A stretch of 64,000 bases of DNA from Novosphingobium sp. (GCA_024236215.1 JACKKX010000003.1:310001-374000); one strand, 5' to 3'. Positions 51,365-59,947 are shown, numbered from the stretch's first letter. Notes: generated by a model not told the origin, from the letters alone. Numbers and translations are program-made.

Positions 51365-51442
51365 CTAGCCGTGCACCGACACAACCGTTCCCGCCGTGGC
51401 GGTCGGTTTGATGGTAATCGGGGTGGTCTTGGTGGCGGACAT
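51365..51442 (-). CDS. 25-residue Thr-rich peptide (possible small gene)
   Basis: ATG 51442 to TAG 51365 encodes MSATKTTPITIKPTATAG, ending TVVSVHG, with AGAGG ten bp upstream and a GC hairpin downstream. It is Thr-rich, hydrophilic, not membrane-like. It lies in the asd/CMD spacer on the bottom strand, so it could be a short gene or a leader peptide of asd. A chance frame of this length is quite possible. Confidence 0.35.
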   Translation of the reverse strand: MSATKTTPITIKPTATAGTVVSVHG

Positions 51443-51509
51443 GGAGCGCGCCTCTAGCCATGCTGCGGCGCAATGTAAACAGCCCGAAAGCGACCTGCGC
51501 GAAATAATC

Positions 51510-51863
51510 CTACCCGGCGGCCTTTTCGGCGAACTGATCGAAGGCTTCGACCGCCTGGGCGGCATACATCAGGCTGGGCCCGGCGCCCATGTAGATCGCC
51601 AACCCCATGGTTTCCATGATCTCTTCGCGGGTCGCGCCGTGCTGCAAGGCAGCCTTGGCGTGGAAGGCGATGCAGCCATCGCAGCGGATCGCCACCGCAA
51701 TCGCCATCGCCAGCAGCTCCTTGGTCTTGGTATCCAGCGCCCCGCCGGCGGTGGCCGCAGCGGCCATGGCCGAAAAGCTCTTCATCACTTCGGGCGAACC
51801 GAGGCGAACCTCCTTGATCGCGGCCGAAAGCTCACCGGCCATCGCCGGCCAATCCTTGTGCAT
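51510..51863 (-). CDS. Carboxymuconolactone decarboxylase family protein (AhpD-like)
   Basis: A 117-residue helical protein. The redox motif RCDGCIAFHAKAA (C61, C64, H68) and the following GATREEIMETMGLAIYMGAG block are those of the AhpD/CMD peroxidase-like branch, which pairs a CxxC with a histidine in thiol-peroxidase or reductive chemistry. No alkylhydroperoxidase gene is near. It is the second gene of a small leftward operon (25 bp after the small membrane protein) under an FNR-type box, so it may serve low-oxygen or redox stress. Confidence 0.9.
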   Translation of the reverse strand: MHKDWPAMAGELSAAIKEVRLGSPEVMKSFSAMAAAATAGGALDTKTKELLAMAIAVAIRCDGCIAFHAKAALQHGATREEIMETMGLAIYMGAGPSLMYAAQAVEAFDQFAEKAAG

Positions 51864-51888
51864 GGTGCTTGCCCTTCGCCCGGATCGA

Positions 51889-52077
51889 TCAGCTGGTCAG
51901 GTGCTGGATCTTGCGGGCGATGAAATAGGAGGCCGGCAGAGAAATGATAAAGCCGACAGCCGCCGCGATCACGATCGGCTTCCAGCCGGGAAGGTTTGCG
52001 GCGAGTACGCCGGTCACCCCGATCCCCATCAGGGTGGTCGAGATTACGGCATGGAGAATCCACATCAGTCTGTTCAT
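51889..52077 (-). CDS. 62-residue membrane protein
   Basis: Two membrane helices (LMWILHAVISTTLMGIGVTGVLAA and KPIVIAAAVGFIISLPASYFIARKI) joined by NLPGW, ending in a short basic tail. The same layout is found in short alphaproteobacterial hypotheticals of about 60 residues (recollection). It starts 60 bp after a TTGATCGGGGTCAA element and is followed by the CMD gene, so oxygen-linked regulation is likely. Function unknown. Confidence 0.8.
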   Translation of the reverse strand: MNRLMWILHAVISTTLMGIGVTGVLAANLPGWKPIVIAAAVGFIISLPASYFIARKIQHLTS

Positions 52078-52136
52078 GGGGCACCCCCTGATTCCGGAAA
52101 ATATGAGCGATTTCTAATAAACCAATGCATCCGTCC

Positions 52137-52150
52137 TTGATCGGGGTCAA
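52137..52150. promoter_or_regulatory. FNR/FixK-type box
   Basis: TTGATCGGGGTCAA matches TTGAT-N4-ATCAA with one change and is close to the TTGATC..GGTCAA boxes bound by FixK/FnrN in alphaproteobacteria. On the bottom strand a TTATTAGAAAT sits about 24-32 bp on, where a -10 should be for a class II promoter, before the 62-residue gene at 52077. trxC starts 47 bp away on the other side. Confidence 0.6.
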
Positions 52151-52197
52151 GCCGCGCCCCATTTTGAGGGAAAGCCATTGCTTTTCGGAGCCAGACC

Positions 52198-52644
52198 ATG
52201 CCCCAGCTTCCCGATCCCGTGCTGACCATCTGCCCGGCCTGTGGCGCCGCAAACCGCATTCCCCTCACCCGGCTGGGCAGCGGCCCGGTCTGCGGCAAGT
52301 GCAAGGGTCCGCTGTTCACCGGTCAGCCGCTGGCCGCCAGCGCCGATGCCTTTGCGCGGCATGTCGGCAAGGGGAGCGTGCCGGTGCTGGTCGATTTCTG
52401 GGCCGAATGGTGCGGGCCATGCAAGGCGATGGCCCCGGCCTTCGCCGCCGCTGCGCGCGAGCTGGAACCGCAGATGCGGCTGCTCAAGGTCGATACCGAG
52501 GCCGCACCCGAGCTGGCCCAGCGCTATCGCATCCAGTCGATCCCGACCATGATCCTGTTTGCTGCCGGGCGCGAAGTGGCGCGCACCTCGGGCGCGATGC
52601 CGGCCCAGGCGATCGTCAACTGGGCGCGCCAGCAGATCGGCTAG
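52198..52644 (+). CDS. trxC: Thioredoxin 2
   Basis: TrxC-type thioredoxin of 148 residues with an N-terminal zinc finger (C12, C15, C32, C35: CPAC and CGKC) ahead of the thioredoxin fold. The active site is WCGPCK (C72, C75) and the cis-proline loop is IQSIPTMILF. It reduces disulphides and is usually induced by oxidative stress. CGGAG precedes ATG 52198. Its end overlaps gltX by 29 bp. Confidence 0.95.
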   Translation: MPQLPDPVLTICPACGAANRIPLTRLGSGPVCGKCKGPLFTGQPLAASADAFARHVGKGSVPVLVDFWAEWCGPCKAMAPAFAAAARELEPQMRLLKVDTEAAPELAQRYRIQSIPTMILFAAGREVARTSGAMPAQAIVNWARQQIG

Positions 52645-53974
52645 CCGCCTCAAGCCGCTCCAGCGCCCTCTCGCGCCCGATCAGCGGCAGCAGGGCCGCC
52701 ATGTCGGGGCCGTGATCCATCCCGGTCAGCGCCTGGCGCAGCGGCAGGAACAGCGCCTTGCCCTTGCGGCTTGGAACATTCGCCTTGATCGCGTTGCAGA
52801 GTTGGATCCACGGACCTTCTGACCAGTCGATGGTCAGAGCGATTTCGTGTGCGATGTCGAGATAGAGACGATCCGCATCCTCCAGCGCGGGCGCAGCGAC
52901 CGGCCCGGTCACGATCCGCCACCAGTCTGCGGCCTCGGAGATATGTTCAAGGTTGGGGCGGATCGCCTCCCAAGCGGCCTCGCCCATTCCTGCGGGCAAC
53001 AAATGCGCCACCCGCGCGAAGGGCAGGCGGTGGACGATCTGGGCGTTGAGCCGGTGCAGCTCGGCCTCGTCGAAGCGGGCAGGGGCGCGGCCGAAATGGC
53101 CAAGGTCGAAATTGTCGATCAGCACCTGGCGCTCGGCAACCGGCTCGACCGGGTCCGATGTGCCGAGCCGCGCGAGCAGCGCGACCAGCGCCTCGGGCTC
53201 GATTCCCTCGCCGCGCAGCGCCGCTACGCCCAGCGACCCGAGCCGCTTGGAGAGTTTGCCTTCCGTGCCGACCAGCAAGGCCTCGTGCGCAAAGCGCGGC
53301 GGCTGCGCGCCCAGCGCCGCGAACATCTGGATCTGCGTCGCGGTGTTGGAAACGTGATCCTCGCCGCGCAGCACGTCGGTCACCGCCATGGCGATGTCGT
53401 CGATCACGCTGGGGAGCAGATAGAGCCACGAGCCATCGGCGCGGCGCACCACCGGATCGCTCATCTTGGCGGGCTCGAAGTGCTGCTCGCCCCGGATTGC
53501 GTCCACCCATTCGATCGGCGCCGTGTGATCGAGCCGGAAGCGCCAGTGCGGGCTTTCCCCCGCCGCCGCCCGGGCCGCATGATCGGCCTCGGTGAGCGCC
53601 AGCGCCGCGCGATCGTAGATCGGCGGCAGCCCGCGCCCGAGCAGCACCTTGCGCTTGAGATCGAGTTCCTGCGCGGTTTCATAGCAGCGATAGACCCGCC
53701 CCGCCGCGATCAGCTTCTGGAACTCGCGCTCGTAGAGATCGAAGCGGGCCGACTGGCGCTCTTCACCGTCCCAGGGGAGGCCCAGCCACTCGAGATCGGC
53801 CTTGATCGAGGCGACATGCTCCTCGCGGCTGCGCTCCAGGTCGGTATCGTCGATCCGCAGCAGAAAGCGCCCGCCGTGCTTGCGGGCCAGCAGCCAGCAA
53901 TGCAGCGCGGTGCGCACGTTGCCGACATGCAGCGTGCCGGTGGGGCTGGGAGCGAAACGGGTGGTGACGGTCAT
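52616..53974 (-). CDS. gltX: Glutamate--tRNA ligase
   Basis: Charges tRNA-Glu. The class I signature is RFAPSPTGTLHVGNVRTAL (HIGH equivalent HVGN) and the second is GKLSKRLGS (KMSKS). The 452-residue length and the PSPTGTLHVGN form fit the shorter of the two GltX proteins usual in alphaproteobacteria, so a second gltX is likely elsewhere. It lies 6 bp after nadE in a leftward pair and converges on trxC. Residues after 330 form the anticodon-binding region. Confidence 0.94.
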   Translation of the reverse strand: MTVTTRFAPSPTGTLHVGNVRTALHCWLLARKHGGRFLLRIDDTDLERSREEHVASIKADLEWLGLPWDGEERQSARFDLYEREFQKLIAAGRVYRCYETAQELDLKRKVLLGRGLPPIYDRAALALTEADHAARAAAGESPHWRFRLDHTAPIEWVDAIRGEQHFEPAKMSDPVVRRADGSWLYLLPSVIDDIAMAVTDVLRGEDHVSNTATQIQMFAALGAQPPRFAHEALLVGTEGKLSKRLGSLGVAALRGEGIEPEALVALLARLGTSDPVEPVAERQVLIDNFDLGHFGRAPARFDEAELHRLNAQIVHRLPFARVAHLLPAGMGEAAWEAIRPNLEHISEAADWWRIVTGPVAAPALEDADRLYLDIAHEIALTIDWSEGPWIQLCNAIKANVPSRKGKALFLPLRQALTGMDHGPDMAALLPLIGRERALERLEAASRSAGAPS

Positions 53975-53980
53975 GGTTGG

Positions 53981-55642
53981 TCAGGCCGAACGAAACGCGT
54001 TGGTGATCGGATAGCGGCGGTCGCGTCCGAAATTGCGGGTGCCGAGCTTGACCCCCGGCGGGGCCTGGCGGCGCTTGTATTCGGCCACGTAGAGCAGCCG
54101 CTCGATCCGCACCACGGTTTCGCGCTCGAAGCCTTCGCTGACCAGTTGATCGACCGATTTCTCATGCTCGACCAGCCCGAGCAGGATTCCGTCGAGTACA
54201 TCATAGGGCGGCAGCGAATCCTGATCCTTCTGGTCGGGGCGCAGTTCGGCGGAAGGGGGGCGGGTGATGATCGCCTCGGGCATCACCGGACCGTCAGGGC
54301 CCAGGCCGAGCGCGGGCTTGTGCGCGTTGCGCCAGCGGCTGATCGCGAAGACGGTGGTCTTGTAGGCATCCTTGAGCGGGTTGTAGCCGCCGGCCATGTC
54401 TCCATAGATCGTGGCATAGCCCACGCTCATCTCGCTCTTGTTGCCGGTGGTCAGCAGCATCGGGCCAAACTTGTTGCTGAGCGCCATCAGCGTCACGCCC
54501 CGAATCCGCGACTGGACGTTTTCTTCGGTGATATCGACGTCCCTGTCGGCGAAGGAGCCTTCGAGCATCGCGTCAAAGGCCTCGACCGCCGGGCTGATCG
54601 GGATCGTGTCATAGCGGCAACCGATCATCCGCGCGCATTCGGTGGCCAGATCGAGGCTGAGCTGGCTGGTGAAGCGGCTCGGCAGCATCACGCTCCACAC
54701 CCGCTCCGGCCCCAGCGCATCAGCGGCGATCGCGGCGCAGATCGCGCTGTCGATCCCGCCCGAAAGCCCCAGCACCACGCCGGGAAAGCGGTTGCGGTCC
54801 ACATAATCGCGCAGCGCCATCACCATCGCGCAATAAATGTCCTCGGGATGATCGGCGAGGCGCGCGATCTCGCCCTGGTCGCAGCGCCAGCCTTTTGCCG
54901 TGCGGGTCCAGCGGGTCAGCACTTCCTGCTCCACCCAGTCGGCCATTTGCACCGCCAGACTGCCATCGCCGCCCACCACGAAGCTGGCCCCGTCGAACAC
55001 CAGCTCATCCTGTCCGCCGACCCGGTTGAGATAGGCGAGCGGTAGCCCGGTATCGGCGGCGCGGCGCTTGGCTACGCCCTCGATCCTGAGCGTGTCCTTG
55101 TCGATCTCGTAGGGGCTGCCGTTGATGCAGATCAGCAGCTCGGCCCCGAAATCGGCGAGGTGGCGGCAGACGTCGGGGTGCCACACGTCCTCGCAGATCG
55201 GCAGCCCGATCATCACCCCGCGGAACACCACCGGCTCGGGCAGCGGACCCGGCTGGAACAGCCGCATCTCGTCGAAGGTGCCGTAGTTGGGCAGCTCGTG
55301 CTTGAGCCGGATCGCGGCAATCTTGCCCTGATCGAGCAGCGCGATCCCGTTGTGAAGGTTGCCGTCGACCACGAAGACCGAACCGACCAGCATCGCCGGG
55401 CCGCCGTCCGCAGTGGCCTGTGCCAGGGCATCCATTTCCTGTGCGGCGCGCTCGATCAGCGCGGGCTTGAGCACCAGATCCTCGGGCGGGTAGCCGATCA
55501 GCTGCATCTCGGGAAAGACGATCAGATCGGCCCCGGCGGCACGGGCGCGGGTTCGCGCGGCAAGCATTGCGGCGGCATTGCCGGCGATGTCTCCAACCGA
55601 CTGGCTGAGCTGGGCGAGGGTGATGGCAAGCGTATCGACCAT
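53981..55642 (-). CDS. nadE: Glutamine-dependent NAD+ synthetase
   Basis: Makes NAD from deamido-NAD using glutamine. The N-terminal nitrilase-type glutaminase carries the E45/K114/C150 triad (FPEMQL, KHELPN, ICEDVW) and the C-terminal synthetase carries the P-loop SGGIDSA and GNKSEMSVGYATIYGDMAGGYNPL. ATG 55642 is preferred over an extension upstream; 553 residues fits the two-domain family. It precedes gltX by 6 bp and is divergent from a serine hydrolase (41 bp). Confidence 0.97.
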   Translation of the reverse strand: MVDTLAITLAQLSQSVGDIAGNAAAMLAARTRARAAGADLIVFPEMQLIGYPPEDLVLKPALIERAAQEMDALAQATADGGPAMLVGSVFVVDGNLHNGIALLDQGKIAAIRLKHELPNYGTFDEMRLFQPGPLPEPVVFRGVMIGLPICEDVWHPDVCRHLADFGAELLICINGSPYEIDKDTLRIEGVAKRRAADTGLPLAYLNRVGGQDELVFDGASFVVGGDGSLAVQMADWVEQEVLTRWTRTAKGWRCDQGEIARLADHPEDIYCAMVMALRDYVDRNRFPGVVLGLSGGIDSAICAAIAADALGPERVWSVMLPSRFTSQLSLDLATECARMIGCRYDTIPISPAVEAFDAMLEGSFADRDVDITEENVQSRIRGVTLMALSNKFGPMLLTTGNKSEMSVGYATIYGDMAGGYNPLKDAYKTTVFAISRWRNAHKPALGLGPDGPVMPEAIITRPPSAELRPDQKDQDSLPPYDVLDGILLGLVEHEKSVDQLVSEGFERETVVRIERLLYVAEYKRRQAPPGVKLGTRNFGRDRRYPITNAFRSA

Positions 55643-55683
55643 TCCCGCTTCCCTAGGGCCAAGCGAGAGGCTAGCCAAGGCGG

Positions 55684-56817
55684 ATGATCGACCAGACCGC
55701 CTTTGCACAGGCTTTCGCTTCCGCCAACCTGCCCGGCGCCGTGGGCATGATCGTCGATGCCGGGGGCACCCGCTTTTCCGAGGCGCTGGGGGTGGCCGAC
55801 GTGAACAGCGCCGCAGCCATGGCCGAGGACACCCAGTTCCAGATCGCCTCGATGACCAAGGCGCTGGTCAGCCTCGCGGCGATGCAGCTGGTCGAGCAGG
55901 GCCGGATTGGCCTCGATGATCCGATTGGCACCGTCCTGCCCGATCTGGCCGATCCGCAGGTGCTGCTGGGCTTCGATCCCCAGGGCAAACCATTGCTGCG
56001 TGCTGCAGCGCGCCCGATCACCCTGCGCCACCTGCTGACCCACACCGCCGGGCTGGGCTATTTCTTCATCCATCCCGAAGTGCTGCAATATTTCGGCGCG
56101 GTGGGCATGCCCGCGCCCGGCTCGATCGCCTCGCTGCGCATGCCGCTGATGTTCGATCCGGGCGAACGCTGGGAATATTCGGTGGCGATCGACTGGGCGG
56201 GCCTGGCGGTAGAGGCGGTGACCGGGCAGCGGCTGGGCGACTACATGGCCGAGCATGTCTTTGCCCCGCTGGGGATGACCGCGACCGGGTTCCACCAGTC
56301 CCTGGCCGAAGGCGCGGCGCAGGTCCATGTCCGCGACGGCGAGGGCAAGCTCAAGGTCCAGCCGATGTTCCTGGGCGGGGGCGAGTTCGACATGGGCGGC
56401 GGCGGATTGACCGGCACCGCGCCCGACTATGCCCGCTTCGTGCGCGCGATGCTGCGCGGGGGCGAGCTTGACGGGAAGCGCGTGCTGCGCCCCGAAACCG
56501 TGGCCGAGATGTGCCGCAACCAGACCGGCGCGCTGCGCGCGGGCTACATGGGCAGCGCCATGCCCAACCTGGCCCAGCCCTACGATACCTTCCCCGATCA
56601 GCACACCGGCTGGACCCTGGGCTTTCTGACCAACCCCGAACCCGGCCCCAACGGGCGTTCGGCGGGCAGCCTTGCCTGGGCGGGGATCTTCAATTCCTAT
56701 TACTGGATCGATCCGGCCAAGGGCCTGGGCGGCGTGTTCATGAGCCAGCTTTCGCCCTTCGGCGATGCCGGGGCGCTGGCGTGCTTCGGCGCGCTGGAAC
56801 GGATGGCCTACGCCTGA
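55684..56817 (+). CDS. Serine hydrolase, class C beta-lactamase-like
   Basis: A 377-residue protein with the SxxK nucleophile S56-M-T-K59 (FQIASMTKALVSL), a tyrosine motif near WEYSVAIDW, and the HTAGLGYFF and TGWTLGFLTN blocks of the EstB/class C family. No signal peptide, so it is a cytosolic esterase or lactamase-like enzyme and not a periplasmic beta-lactamase. AAGGCGG lies before ATG 55684. Its stop abuts the stop of the GT4 gene. Confidence 0.9.
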   Translation: MIDQTAFAQAFASANLPGAVGMIVDAGGTRFSEALGVADVNSAAAMAEDTQFQIASMTKALVSLAAMQLVEQGRIGLDDPIGTVLPDLADPQVLLGFDPQGKPLLRAAARPITLRHLLTHTAGLGYFFIHPEVLQYFGAVGMPAPGSIASLRMPLMFDPGERWEYSVAIDWAGLAVEAVTGQRLGDYMAEHVFAPLGMTATGFHQSLAEGAAQVHVRDGEGKLKVQPMFLGGGEFDMGGGGLTGTAPDYARFVRAMLRGGELDGKRVLRPETVAEMCRNQTGALRAGYMGSAMPNLAQPYDTFPDQHTGWTLGFLTNPEPGPNGRSAGSLAWAGIFNSYYWIDPAKGLGGVFMSQLSPFGDAGALACFGALERMAYA

Positions 56818-57972
56818 TCAGGTGGCCTTGCGTCCACCTTCGCACAGCGCGCCGTAGTCTGCGAACAGCGCGGTGAAATGATCGCGCATGGTAAATGGTG
56901 CCCGCGGCGGCGGGCTGATCGGGGCTGCCGCCATGAGCTCGATCGACGCGGCAAGCGCGTGCGCGTCATTGGCCCGGTAGGTCAAACCGGCGCCCCCGTC
57001 AGCATGGTCGGCTGCGCCGCCGCGATCGGGAACGATCACCGGCACCCCCGATGCGCGCGCCTCGGCTGCGGCAAGGCAAAAGGTTTCCGCCTCGCAGCCG
57101 TGAACCAGCGCATCGGCACTGGCCAGCAGCGCTGCAAACCGCGTCCGGTCGCGCTCAGGGCTGAGCAGGCGGACATGCGGGTTGCCCGCGATCTGGCGCA
57201 GGATCCGCGCGCGCTGGTTGCCCTCGCCAAGCAGGATCAGGCCAATGGGGCTGACGAGCCCGGCTGCGGCAGCGGCCTCGATCACCAGTGGCCAGCGCTT
57301 TTCCGCCGAAAGACGGCCCACCCCGATCAGCAGCACCGCATGCTCGCCAAGTCCGCACAGCTCGAGAAGCCGTGCGCGCAGCTCCGGATCCCGGTTGGCC
57401 GGTGAAAAAATCCCCTCTTCCACTCCGAGCGGATGCAGGGCGCAGCCTGGCACGCCGCCGTCGATCAGGCGATCGCGCAGCTCGCGATTGGCGCAGACGA
57501 CCCGGTCAAAGCTTTGGCCCAGCCGCCGCAGGTGATCCCAGAACGGCTCAAACCCGCGATCGATTGCCTTGCGCGGAACCAGCGGCTCAAACCAGCGATA
57601 GGCATAGGCCGAAAGCGGATCGGCATGCATCACCAGTGCGCGCGGCGCGGCTCCGGGCCAGTTCGCGACCATCGAGGCGCTGCGCCAGGGTGAGGAAGCC
57701 TCGAGGAAATCGGGCCGGGCCGCATCGATCGCGGCATGAAGCGCTGCTTCCTCGCCAAAGTACCAGTATTTGCGATCGACCGGCAGGCGCGGCGAGGGCA
57801 GGGTTACGATCCGCGCGCGCGGTCCATATTCGATCGTCTCGAACCGGTCGGCGGGCGCGATCACCGTCAGATCGTGGCCCAGCTGGGGCGCGATCTTCAG
57901 CTTTTGCCCGATATAGGTTTTCACCCCGCCGCCGTGGGGTGAATAGAATGCGCAGACATCGGTGATCCGCAT
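56818..57972 (-). CDS. GT4-family glycosyltransferase
   Basis: A 384-residue GT-B retaining glycosyltransferase. The N-terminus YSPHGGGVKTYIGQK is the acceptor-side glycine loop; the nucleotide-binding half has LIGVGRLSAEKRWPLVIEA, HGCEAETFCLAAAEARASGVPVIVPDRGG, the E(x7)E donor motif. AAGGA lies before ATG 57972. It closes a leftward four-gene operon with a DUF2334 deacetylase, a membrane protein and a truncated DUF2141 frame, which suggests a role in envelope glycolipid or glycan synthesis. Confidence 0.92.
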   Translation of the reverse strand: MRITDVCAFYSPHGGGVKTYIGQKLKIAPQLGHDLTVIAPADRFETIEYGPRARIVTLPSPRLPVDRKYWYFGEEAALHAAIDAARPDFLEASSPWRSASMVANWPGAAPRALVMHADPLSAYAYRWFEPLVPRKAIDRGFEPFWDHLRRLGQSFDRVVCANRELRDRLIDGGVPGCALHPLGVEEGIFSPANRDPELRARLLELCGLGEHAVLLIGVGRLSAEKRWPLVIEAAAAAGLVSPIGLILLGEGNQRARILRQIAGNPHVRLLSPERDRTRFAALLASADALVHGCEAETFCLAAAEARASGVPVIVPDRGGAADHADGGAGLTYRANDAHALAASIELMAAAPISPPPRAPFTMRDHFTALFADYGALCEGGRKAT

Positions 57973-57979
57973 GGCGGGT

Positions 57980-58135
57980 TCAGTCCTTGAGCCCCAGCGC
58001 GCTGACCAGCAGCGCTGGACCGGGTTCTCCGGCCCGGCACCTGCCCCTGGCCTTGCCAAGATCGGGGCTGGAAGGGATCGTAGCGCCGCACACCGGTGTG
58101 GCAGCCAGGAACAGCAGAAGCGACCAGGGCTTCAT
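57980..58135 (-). pseudogene. Truncated DUF2141-like secreted protein (51 aa)
   Basis: ATG 58135 overlaps the stop of the membrane-protein gene as ATGA. The frame starts with a signal peptide (MKPWSLLLFLAATPVCGA) and then reads GRCRAGEPGPALLVSALGLKD before the TGA. CR-GEPGPALLV..GLKD is the start of the DUF2141 domain (normally followed by RTGRLRL and about 100 more residues). Here the domain stops after its first strand, 7 bp before the glycosyltransferase start. It is therefore probably an N-terminal remnant; a functional short protein is the less likely alternative. Confidence 0.5.
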
Positions 58136-59061
58136 TCGCCGCGCGCGTCTTCGGCCAAACCGGCCAGGCCAAAAACCAATCCCACCGCAAGGTGGGCCGC
58201 CAGGATCAATCCGGCCATCATTGTCATCAATTCGGCAACCTGGGTTTCGCGTCCCAGCAGGTAGATCGCTAGCCCGGCGAAGACCACGTCCTTGTTGGGG
58301 ATCAGCGGCAGCCGCGAAACCAGCATGCGCAGCGTCGCAAGAACCAGCCACAGCATCAGCGGCACCTGCGGCAGCACCAGATGCCACATCACCGCCGCGA
58401 TCGCGAGCCCGGCAAAGATCCGGCCGAAATGGGCGGCGGCGATGAACCGCAACTGCGCGCGCGGCAGACTGAACAGCTGATGCCGCCACAACAGGATCGC
58501 GAAAGAGGTGACCAGCACCACCGACAGCGAAACGAAGGCCGAATGCAGCTCGATGCCCAGGGCGCCGCGATCGATCAGCCGCCAGGCGAATGCCAGAAGC
58601 AGCAAGGTCGCGATATTGCCGGTCAGCGCCGAAAGGATGGTGACATCCTTGATCGCCCCGAACGGCGTGGCAGTCATCGCCAGCTTGCGGCGCGCCCAGG
58701 CATAGAACTGCGCCTCGCCCAGATAGCCCAGCAACAATTCATTGCTCACCAGCTTGCGCAGCAGCGCGCCAAGGCCCGACCAGGGCAGCCCCCACAAGCG
58801 GCGATAGATTACCAGCTCGCTGAGCGGCTGGACCAGATAATAGGCTGCAAACGCGATCCAGAACCCGGCGCTGACCGGCACCATCGCCGCGATCGCCGCC
58901 AGCTTCATGTGACGGAACTGGTCGACGATCATCGCTAGCAGCGCCAGGGTGACCACCATGCTGAACAGGCCGGCCAGCCGCCGCCGCTGGGGCTGATCCG
59001 CGGCAGTCGGCAGGTCCAGCGCCGGCCGCTTGGGCTCGCTCAGTGTGGATCCGTCGCTCAT
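58132..59061 (-). CDS. Polytopic membrane protein of unknown function
   Basis: A 309-residue protein with about seven membrane segments, e.g. LFSMVVTLALLAMIVDQF, VPVSAGFWIAFAAYYLVQPL, LHSAFVSLSVVLVTSFAILL, LAIAAVMWHLVLPQVPLMLWL and MTMMAGLILAAHLAVGLVFGL. The region LRKLVSNELLLGYLGEAQFYAWAR is reminiscent of the conserved loop of LPG-synthase/UPF0104 flippase-like membrane domains, but the match is weak and I do not assign a family. ATGA coupling on both sides (deacetylase and DUF2141 remnant) ties it to the glycan operon, where a lipid-linked transport role is conceivable. Confidence 0.72.
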   Translation of the reverse strand: MSDGSTLSEPKRPALDLPTAADQPQRRRLAGLFSMVVTLALLAMIVDQFRHMKLAAIAAMVPVSAGFWIAFAAYYLVQPLSELVIYRRLWGLPWSGLGALLRKLVSNELLLGYLGEAQFYAWARRKLAMTATPFGAIKDVTILSALTGNIATLLLLAFAWRLIDRGALGIELHSAFVSLSVVLVTSFAILLWRHQLFSLPRAQLRFIAAAHFGRIFAGLAIAAVMWHLVLPQVPLMLWLVLATLRMLVSRLPLIPNKDVVFAGLAIYLLGRETQVAELMTMMAGLILAAHLAVGLVFGLAGLAEDARGE

Positions 59062-59903
59062 TGCAAGCTCATGCCTCTCGGGTCGTTGCGGGGCTCCATG
59101 CCCGGCCTGGATGTCATTCGTGTGTCGGCCGCGCCAAGCTCGCCATAGCCGCCGGCGCGGCGCCGTGCGGCGAAGCTGGCAAGGGTGCGCTCGATGCTTC
59201 CCATCAGGGCCGGTACGGCGGTATCCCCGGGGTGGGCCGCAACCCGCACGATCCGCTGGCCGTGCAAGACGCGCCGCGCGAGGGCCGCCACGACCCGCGA
59301 GCTCCACTGGCGCGGCGTGCTGCGGCTGGCCCATGTTACCACCGGTCCGCGAGCCAGGATTTCGCCGCTTGCCGGGTGCCAGACCCGGAAATGATCCTCG
59401 GCCAGGGCAAACCCGCTGGTGCGCAGTGCGCTTTGCGCGCCGGGTCCATAGAGCCAGGCCGGGGCGACGAATCCGGCCGCCGGGCGTCCGATGATCTGCT
59501 CGATCAGGTCCTTGCCTTCGGCCATGCGGACTGCGGCTTCGGCCTGGTCAAGGCCAAGAAATTCGCCTTCTCCGGCGGTCATGTGCCGGGCCTTCCAACC
59601 GGCGATGCCGGAGTGCCGGTGGCGATCGCGATGGAACCAGCCGTGGACGAATATCTCGATCCCGGCATCGGCCCAGTCGCGAAGGCGCCGCCGAAAGGCG
59701 GGGGCTTCGCGCAGGGGGGCTTGCCCCCAGTGATCGGGGACGACCAGCATGGCAAAGCGCGGGCCGCCCAGCGTCCTTTCAAACAGCGATGCCAGAGTAT
59801 CGACTTCACGCTCGAAACGCGGGCCGACGTCGTGGATGGAGGCAAGCAACAGTCGGCAGGATTGGGGCCCAGACCCGCTCTGCGGCAGCGCATCCTTGTT
59901 CAT
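59058..59903 (-). CDS. DUF2334 polysaccharide-deacetylase-like protein
   Basis: A 281-residue member of the DUF2334 branch. SIHDVGPRFEREVDTL contains the first metal-binding aspartate, VHGWFHRDRHRH the H-x-x-x-H motif, and FVAPAWLYG the catalytic-barrel strand. These features resemble NodB-type deacetylases acting on N-acetylated sugars. No signal peptide is visible, so it acts in the cytosol or on a membrane-attached intermediate. It heads the four-gene leftward operon; its stop overlaps the membrane protein start. Confidence 0.85.
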   Translation of the reverse strand: MNKDALPQSGSGPQSCRLLLASIHDVGPRFEREVDTLASLFERTLGGPRFAMLVVPDHWGQAPLREAPAFRRRLRDWADAGIEIFVHGWFHRDRHRHSGIAGWKARHMTAGEGEFLGLDQAEAAVRMAEGKDLIEQIIGRPAAGFVAPAWLYGPGAQSALRTSGFALAEDHFRVWHPASGEILARGPVVTWASRSTPRQWSSRVVAALARRVLHGQRIVRVAAHPGDTAVPALMGSIERTLASFAARRRAGGYGELGAADTRMTSRPGMEPRNDPRGMSLQ

Positions 59904-59947
59904 GCGAAATCCGGATCTGGGTTTCGGGGCAGCGCGGGAATACGAAG

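Noticed and set aside
52847-55045. 732-codon frame on the top strand
   Set aside because: Antisense to gltX and nadE, which have complete catalytic motifs.
56818-57979. Second half of DUF2141 restored by a frameshift
   Set aside because: After the GLKD stop the DNA is the glycosyltransferase start in another frame; no further DUF2141 strands are readable.
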